DNA of 64,000 nucleotides from Conus ventricosus (taxonomy: Eukaryota; Mollusca; Gastropoda; Neogastropoda; Conidae). This document shows positions 57,651 to 64,000 of this stretch, in pieces; position 1 is the first letter of the stretch; every line of letters begins with the position of its first letter. The translations under genes were made by a program, and so were the position numbers. The stretch covers positions 6,620,378 through 6,684,377 of the forward strand of contig CM031628.1 of NCBI GenBank assembly GCA_018398815.1, given 5' to 3'. The notes beneath the pieces were generated by a model. That model was not told the DNA's origin. It did no database searches and saw nothing but the letters and a program-made list of their open reading frames with translations.

Positions 57651-58779
57651 TATGGTATTTTGAAAAAAGAAAATAGCCCTCACTATGCAGCATTTTCTTT
57701 TCGATCGCATGTTGAAGCTCTATATCCGAACCATGTGGAGGTATATACAGACGGTTCAGTGATAAATGATGGAAATGCTGGTGCTGGATTTGTTGTTCCT
57801 GGCTTAAAGAAAGAACAAGCTTATCATGTTGGAAAAGGCCATTCCATTTTCTCTCCAGAGCTGGTAGCTATTCTCATGGCCTTAAGGTATATTGCAAACC
57901 TTCCCATGATTATTTTACGAATTCTTTTGTGTGTTGATTCAAGATCTGTTTTACTGTCGCTAACTTCAACTAAGCTAAAGGAAAGGCTGACATTATAATT
58001 GAAATAAGGCATCTTGTTAATTTTCTAATGCAAAAAGATTCTGATGTAACTTTTTGTTGGGTCCCTTCTCATTGTGGTGTCCAGGCAAATGATTGGGCAG
58101 ATAGAATGGCAAGGAAAGGTGCAAGGAATGCAAATGGCTGCACAACTGTAAAGATTCCATTATCTGTAAAAGAGGGATATCATCTTCTGGAGGCAGTCTA
58201 TAAAAAAGCCAGCCACAATGTCACAACTTTTGACAGTAAAGACTCCTTATTGCAAAAAGGTATTAATAATGAGTCACGAGAAGTTAGCTCTTTATGTTAC
58301 AGACTAAAACTCAATGCGTTAAAATGCAAACATATTCAAACGACATTAGGTGTCCCTGTGGAGAGAGAATGTTAACGTTCCATATTTTATTCTATTGTCC
58401 GTTCACAAAGCAATATTTGCCCGATTATCCGGCAGTCAAAAACAATACTAAAGATGACGATCTCAAAGCCATTATTGATGATAAATCACTTCTTGTCACT
58501 GCAGCTAAATCTCTTCTTCGGAGTCCTATAGGGACAGCTCTGTAGTTTGCTCGTTTTTAAATTAAAAAAATTTAAATTATAGGTATTGTTTATTGTTTTT
58601 TTTTTTGTTTTTTTTTTTTTTTTTCTCTGTCAAACATGGTATTACGTTGATGGGGGATATGAAATGACGGGGTATTCCTATTTGTGATAAAATACTAATG
58701 TCATTCAGGATGATTTCAAGGTCCGTCTAAAAACATTATTTTGTGAAAAGACGCTAAATCAAACAAAACAAAACAAAAC
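57651..58779 (+). pseudogene. LINE RNase H, zinc motif and 3' end
   Basis: The frame at 57,651-57,998 gives the first half of an RNase H domain (VYTDGSVINDGNAGAGFVVP, SPELVAIL, LCVDSRSVL). After a one-base frameshift near 57,980 it continues from 58,028 (VTFCWVPSHCGV, WADRMARKGA), so all four acidic residues are present. A second shift leads to CPCGERMLTFHILFYCP (58,350) and the C-terminus LLRSPIGTAL. The 3' UTR ends GACGCTAAATC and a tail of AAAC repeats (58,761-58,779). It is related to the central LINE at 6.4-10.4 kb. Inactive: 5'-truncated, inverted and frameshifted. Confidence 0.85.
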
Positions 58780-58809
58780 GCACACACACACACACACTCA
58801 CACAGAGAC

Positions 58810-58873
<64 letters not shown>

Positions 58874-58898
58874 CTCCTCACTCACTCACCAAACATCA

Positions 58899-58938
<40 letters not shown>

Positions 58939-58990
58939 TCTCATCCTTCTCTCCACAACCACAGAAGCACGACCAACACACACACCCACA

Positions 58991-59022
<32 letters not shown>

Positions 59023-59098
59023 TGTCTCTCTCTATCTCTCTCTCTCTCTCTACACACCACACCACCACCACGCACACCACGCACGCACGCACACACAC

Positions 59099-59141
<43 letters not shown>

Positions 59142-59195
59142 CCGACTGTCCTCTCTCTCTCTCTCTCTACATCTTCTCTCTCTCTCCTCACCACG
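58780..59195. repeat. (CA)n and (TC)n compound microsatellites
   Basis: Alternating CA and CT tracts from the LINE tail up to the N gap. Assembly probably stopped here because of the repeats. Confidence 0.95.
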
Positions 59196-60195
59196 NNNNN
59201 NNNNNNNNNNNNNNNNNNNNNNNNNNNNNNNNNNNNNNNNNNNNNNNNNNNNNNNNNNNNNNNNNNNNNNNNNNNNNNNNNNNNNNNNNNNNNNNNNNNN
59301 NNNNNNNNNNNNNNNNNNNNNNNNNNNNNNNNNNNNNNNNNNNNNNNNNNNNNNNNNNNNNNNNNNNNNNNNNNNNNNNNNNNNNNNNNNNNNNNNNNNN
59401 NNNNNNNNNNNNNNNNNNNNNNNNNNNNNNNNNNNNNNNNNNNNNNNNNNNNNNNNNNNNNNNNNNNNNNNNNNNNNNNNNNNNNNNNNNNNNNNNNNNN
59501 NNNNNNNNNNNNNNNNNNNNNNNNNNNNNNNNNNNNNNNNNNNNNNNNNNNNNNNNNNNNNNNNNNNNNNNNNNNNNNNNNNNNNNNNNNNNNNNNNNNN
59601 NNNNNNNNNNNNNNNNNNNNNNNNNNNNNNNNNNNNNNNNNNNNNNNNNNNNNNNNNNNNNNNNNNNNNNNNNNNNNNNNNNNNNNNNNNNNNNNNNNNN
59701 NNNNNNNNNNNNNNNNNNNNNNNNNNNNNNNNNNNNNNNNNNNNNNNNNNNNNNNNNNNNNNNNNNNNNNNNNNNNNNNNNNNNNNNNNNNNNNNNNNNN
59801 NNNNNNNNNNNNNNNNNNNNNNNNNNNNNNNNNNNNNNNNNNNNNNNNNNNNNNNNNNNNNNNNNNNNNNNNNNNNNNNNNNNNNNNNNNNNNNNNNNNN
59901 NNNNNNNNNNNNNNNNNNNNNNNNNNNNNNNNNNNNNNNNNNNNNNNNNNNNNNNNNNNNNNNNNNNNNNNNNNNNNNNNNNNNNNNNNNNNNNNNNNNN
60001 NNNNNNNNNNNNNNNNNNNNNNNNNNNNNNNNNNNNNNNNNNNNNNNNNNNNNNNNNNNNNNNNNNNNNNNNNNNNNNNNNNNNNNNNNNNNNNNNNNNN
60101 NNNNNNNNNNNNNNNNNNNNNNNNNNNNNNNNNNNNNNNNNNNNNNNNNNNNNNNNNNNNNNNNNNNNNNNNNNNNNNNNNNNNNNNNNNNNNNN
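59196..60195. other. Scaffold gap, 1000 N
   Basis: Exactly 1000 N between the compound microsatellite and the clean copy of the duplicated block. Confidence 0.98.
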
Positions 60196-60949
60196 ATATG
60201 TATCAATATCAAGAAAATGAAAAGTAAAATGTATTTTCATAAGGATCTAACAATGAAAATATGGCTTGGACCTGAACTACTTTGTAATCAGTTGTTAATT
60301 CAACGTCAAACGAACACAATGAAAATTAAACAGAAAAAAAAAAAAAAAAAAAACCACCAACATGTGTTCTTGGGCCTTAAATTGTTGCGCGTTAACTCAC
60401 ATGTTACAGTAAGAAATAAGAAAATGGAGCAAAAAGCTGGTTACGAGTGCCTTCACAACCCACAATGTTCGGTCAAGGTAGCATTTTGCTCATTTTGGAC
60501 CAGTACTCTGATTTTTCCACAGACAGAGTTTATGTCTAAGTAAGTGAAAGGCGTACAGTGAAACACTGCCACCACAAATATTTTTTGCCGCGTGTTTTTA
60601 TTGCAAGTTCAAACTCGTTTGACTGTTCAGTAGGTAGATGACACATATGCCATACGTAATGACAATACATATACATTTTACGACAGTTCACTCATAAGTA
60701 AATGACCTGCCAAGGAAAATAATCTTTTCTTCCTTGGTAGGATAACCCCACTCTGGTCACTCCAAACGGATGCTGCTGTCAGCAGTTGCACAAATGTAGA
60801 CACAAGGAAATACCCATCAACAACAATAACAAGGAAGATGATAAATTAAACAACAATTCACAAGCGTATTAAATCCTATTCCCTTGAAAGGAGAGTAGGC
60901 TGTTACGTGCCAGTCAGACAGATGACTCACAGGCACTGAACAAAAGAAG

Positions 60950-61665
60950 AAAACAAAATGCAAGCACACATACAGAAGAAGGAAAACAAATGCAAACTGC
61001 ATATAAGCAAAGAAGAAAACAAATACAAGCACACATACAAAAGAAGAAAACACATGCAATCACACATACAAAAGAAGAAAACAAATGCAAGCACACATGC
61101 AAAAGAAGAAAACAAATGCAAGCACACATACACAAGACGAAAACAAATGCAATCACTCATACAAAAGAAGAAACACAAATGCAAGCACACACATAAAATA
61201 AGAAAACGTACAAACACATATACAAAATAAGAAAACACATGCAAGCACACATATTGTTAAGCACACATAGAAAAGAAGAAAACATACAAACACACATACA
61301 AAACATGAAAACATACAAACACACAACAAAAAGATGAAAACAAATGCAAGCCCACATTCAAAAGAAGAAAACATACGAACACACATACAAAAGAGAAAAA
61401 CATACAAACACATGTACAAAAGAAGAAGACAAATGCAAACTGCGTACAAGCAAAAGAATGAAATAAATGCAAGTACACTACAAAGAAGAAAACACGTGCA
61501 AACTGTATACAAACAAAATATGAAAACAAATGCAAACTGTGTACAAGCAAAAGAATGAAATAAATCCAATGCACGTACAAAAGAAGAAAACACAAGCAAA
61601 CTATATACAAACAAAATCTGAAAAACAAATGCAAGCACATGTGCAAAAGAGGAATACACATGCAA
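60950..61665. repeat. 31-bp tandem repeat
   Basis: About 22 units with ACAAAAGAAGAAAACAAATG and CAAGCACACAT, some shortened or with CTGCGTACAAGC variants. The Phe/Cys-rich minus-strand frames are artefacts. Confidence 0.9.
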
Positions 61666-61699
61666 ACTGCTGTGATGTTGTGACGTCATCCCCTGAAGG

Positions 61700-61790
61700 C
61701 GGAATGTGGCTGCCTTGGCGATGGAGTTACATTATATGCAAATCATAACCACTGGTGAATCGCAGAGTTCAAGCCAAGGTATGAGGAAGA
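61700..61790 (+). mobile_element. Possible tRNA-type SINE head
   Basis: TGGCGATGGAG (about 61,715-61,725) as A box and GAGTTCAAGCC (about 61,767-61,777) as B box with roughly tRNA spacing. The degraded copy keeps GGTTCAAGCC at about 48,948. No tail or target duplication was identified. Confidence 0.35.
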
Positions 61791-61859
61791 AGGAAGAAGT
61801 TCTGTGACAGGTTGTAAAGGGACTGTCTTCACTTCCATTCACTTTCATTCTCATAACAG

Positions 61860-62412
61860 CGGTCAATTTCAGGGGGTAACCTTCTGTGGTCAATTTCAGG
61901 GGGTTAATCTTATGCGGTCAATTTCAGGGGTTTAACCTTCTGTGGTCAATTTCAGGGGTTTAATCTTCTGTGGTCAATTTCAGGGGGGCAATTTTCTGTG
62001 GTCAATTTCAGGGGTTTAATCTTCTGTGGTCAATTTCCAGGGGGGGCAATTTTCTGTGGTCAATTTCAGGGGTTTAATCTTCTGTGGTCAATTTCAGGGG
62101 TTTAATCTTCTGTGGTCAATTTCAGGACGGTCAAAGTTTAATCTTCTATGGACTGTCTGTCTGTAAAGGAGGCAACCCAACATTGCCAAAGTATCCTGAA
62201 GGGGAGATCAATCTTCTGTGGTCAATTTCAGGGGTTTAATCTTCTGGGTCAATTTCAGGGGTTTAACCTTCTGTGGTCAATTTCAGGGGTTTTATCTTTT
62301 TGTGGTCAATTTTAGGCGTTTAATCTTCTGTGGTCAATTTCAGAGGTTTAATCTTCTGTGGTCAATTTCAGGGGGTTAATCTTCTGCAGTCAATTTCAGG
62401 GTTTAAACCTTC
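61860..62412. repeat. 28-bp tandem repeat
   Basis: About 18 units with TTCAGGGGTTTAATCTTC and TGTGGTCAA, interrupted once by a unique stretch (62,125-62,215) whose end TAAAGGGAGGCAACCC-like motif recurs at 62,436. Confidence 0.9.
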
Positions 62413-62702
62413 TGTGGTCAAACTGTGTCTGTGTATAAAGGGAGGCAACCCAACATGACCAATAATTGGCCACTTACATCCAGTCAAACATAATGATTCC
62501 TCTAATTTCTTGAAGTCAGGTTGTCTGGAGAATTAAATGCTTCACCCTTTGATGACCTTCCAGTGAGAGAGATTTCATTCCATGGTTTTTTGTCTGTTCG
62601 GCTGGACGCCATCTCTCTCTCTCTCCTCTCTCTCTCTCCTCCTCATCTCTCCTCTCTCTCTCCTCTCCTCTCCTCTCCTCTCCTTCTCTCTCGTATACTC
62701 AC

Positions 62703-63175
62703 GATCACATGTGACAATCTAGCATCCGAGTCCAAGTTGACCTCTGCCCCCGGGACTCGACACTCCACACGCCACTGTCCTCGCATCGCGCGTGTGGAAT
62801 GACGTAATACTTATGACGTAAACGCCCGTCGGCCGCGGTGTGGGAAGGCAGCTCTTCAGTTGCGTTCAGGTCAAGGCCGTTCAGGGTCAGCTGGGCATCT
62901 CTGGCAGGAAGTCCCTCTGACCAGGAACAGGAGATGGTGACTGTCGAGTTCACGTCCACAACAGTGGAGTCAGCATCGGCAGACGTATCTGCAGCAGTAG
63001 CAGCAGTAGTCAGCAGCAGCATCATCAGTGGCAGTTGCAGCCGTAGGGTGATGGTAGGCAGTAAGGGTGAAGAAGTGATTCTGCTGCATCGTATGTGTTG
63101 GTGGAGGTTGTCGTGGTAGTGCTCATTTTGGCGCTGATGGTCAAGTTTTGTGACTCGTGGTTTCCTCTCTTTCAT
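62703..63175 (-). CDS. First exon: signal peptide and first Ig-like domain
   Basis: Start at the Met of MKERKPRV, the first ATG about 75 nt below a TATA box. After about 36 polar residues comes a hydrophobic signal (LPTITLRLQLPLMMLLLTTA, then ATAA before D), with a likely cleavage after ATAA. The Ig-like domain follows: VTISCSWSEG (strand B Cys), sequons NST and NAT, CEDSGVWSVE in place of the usual D-x-G-x-Y-x-C, and a last strand RMLDC. The frame hits TGA two bases before a strong donor (GTGAGTAT). One base less in CTAGATT would give MLIVTCD and a phase-1 end, matching all other Ig exons. An acceptor-like CTGCTGCAG at 62,989 could instead start the Ig exon at 62,988 (286 nt, again one over a multiple of three). 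Confidence 0.65.
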
Positions 63176-63249
63176 ATCGTTGTTAATGACAGAAAACAGA
63201 AGATGAACTCATGTGCCTAAAGAGTAAAACTGATTTGAGTAAAAGCTCA

Positions 63250-63257
63250 CTTTTATA
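63250..63257 (-). promoter_or_regulatory. TATA box of the Ig receptor gene
   Basis: TATAAAAG on the minus strand. A start site about 30 nt downstream (near 63,225) would leave about 50 nt of 5' UTR before the Met at 63,175. The box survives in the degraded copy at 50,302. Confidence 0.6.
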
Positions 63258-63401
63258 CGCCACATACACTAGGTGCACACAGCGATGCACATGCCTGTGT
63301 TCACGCTGTGAACATGTCGTGCACATAATAATGCACACAGAGTAAGGCAGTCGCAAGTGCGCCCAGATCCATACATACCTATCACTACCACGCCAGCACT
63401 T

Positions 63402-63411
63402 CACACACACA

Positions 63412-63484
<73 letters not shown>
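63402..63484. repeat. (CA)n microsatellite
   Basis: CA tract about 145 bp upstream of the TATA box. Confidence 0.97.
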
Positions 63485-63488
<4 letters not shown>

Positions 63489-63681
63489 AGCATGCACTTA
63501 CACGCTGAACAATTTAGAAGGGGGGAAACAGTGCAGGCGAGCAATTTCTTCCATCAGAACATCAATGTCTTGGCAAAGACTTAAACAGAAAAAAGGGGGA
63601 GGCAGAGGGAGGGGAAGGATAAAACAGGGAAGATCTATTATAAATGTTAAACCTTTCTTAGCAATACATAGTGCACGAGCG

Positions 63682-63778
63682 CGCGCAAGCCGCGCGCACA
63701 CACACACAAAACACCACAAACCCCACACACAACACACACACACACACACCCCACACGTAAAAGATATTCCGAAATGGG

Positions 63779-63844
<66 letters not shown>

Positions 63845-64000
63845 CACACACACACACACCAACACACACACCAAAAACCACACAACTCTCTCTCACACTC
63901 ACACGCACACGCACACAAACACCACACACACACACACACACCACACACACACAACACACTGCCCTGTCTGTCTGTCTGTTTGTCACACACACACACACAC
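63682..64000. repeat. (CA)n and (TC)n compound microsatellite to the window edge
   Basis: CA, then CT (63,782-63,840), then impure CA and CTGT tetramers. Continues out of the window. Confidence 0.95.

Larger units (their letters stand above)
26730..63175 (-). other. Ig-superfamily receptor gene with micro-exon tail (locus span, partial)
   Basis: Minus-strand exons that fit one transcript: 63,175-62,703 (signal peptide, Ig-like), 45,334-45,006 (Ig-like), 44,468-44,322 (transmembrane), 43,967-43,775 (Asn/Pro/Gly tail), then micro-exons 37,646-37,588, 30,457-30,427, 29,797-29,733, 28,541-28,510, 27,329-27,265 and 26,760-26,730. Each is bounded by AG and GT. Phases run 1,1,1 then 2,1,2,1. The product would be a type I surface receptor whose tail presents YxxP motifs, the class bound by Crk/Nck SH2 domains. 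The link between the first exon and the rest is inferred from phase and order, across two N gaps. I do not recognise a named orthologue. The 3' terminal exon is not found. Confidence 0.65.
60237..63780 (-). repeat. Duplicated promoter/first-exon block, clean copy
   Basis: The full-length version of 47,506-50,780. In order on the plus strand: unique sequence, 31-bp tandem repeat, SINE-like site, 28-bp tandem repeat, first exon (minus strand), TATA box, CA tract and CT/CA tracts to the window end. The duplication runs past the window edge, so its extent is unknown. Confidence 0.85.

Overview
The window is nuclear DNA from an animal, most likely a marine mollusc and probably a gastropod. The evidence is very long di- and trinucleotide repeats, many minisatellites, decayed LINEs of several clades, tRNA-type SINEs, and exons of a large intron-rich immunoglobulin-superfamily gene with phase-1 Ig exons. 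The species call is an inference. Nothing looks bacterial or viral. The scaffold has four runs of N (two of 1000, two of 100), and some stretches (about 33.9-35.5 kb and 47.5-53.8 kb) read like unpolished long-read consensus.

Left part, 1-25,983: a nested repeat island built as a very large imperfect inverted repeat. The left arm (1-5,395) runs (TC)n, tRNA-SINE-like composite, (TC)n, segment X, a 54-bp minisatellite and segment Y. The same modules recur in reverse order and opposite orientation from 11,512 to 25,983. The right arm is broken by an L1/Tx1-like LINE (14.5-21.96 kb), a LINE zinc-motif fragment (11.8-12.06 kb) and an internally inverted LINE inside its (GA)n tract (22.67-24.81 kb). 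The spacer holds a LINE with RT and RNase H, itself split by a 1,690-bp putative solo LTR with a 4-bp target duplication, plus a 1000-N gap.

Right part, 26-64 kb: exons on the minus strand that fit together as one gene. From 5' to 3' they are a TATA box (63,250), a first exon with signal peptide and Ig-like domain (63,175-62,703), a second Ig-like exon (45,334-45,006), a transmembrane exon (44,468-44,322), a low-complexity Asn/Pro/Gly tail exon (43,967-43,775), then a series of 31-65 nt micro-exons (37,646; 30,457; 29,797; 28,541; 27,329; 26,760). The micro-exons alternate between a type A carrying a tyrosine in a YxxP motif (YPQP, YLHP, YLHP) and a 31-32 nt type B. Intron phases agree along the chain (1-1-1-1-2-1-2-1), with three exons one base off the expected length. 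A and B lengths sum to 96 nt (90 nt for the first A), so pairs can be gained or lost in frame. I read this as a cell-surface Ig receptor with a modular phosphotyrosine tail. The 3' end was not found and may lie beyond the repeat island.

The introns are loaded with minisatellites (44, 34, about 50, 63, 23, 35, 42, 78, 31 and 28 bp units) and long (CA), (CT) and (GAA) tracts. The region 47.5-50.8 kb repeats 60.2-63.8 kb, including promoter and first exon, in an indel-riddled form. It may be an unpurged haplotig or a decayed tandem duplicate. A further inverted LINE with an RNase H domain sits in a (CA)n tract at 57.4-58.8 kb.
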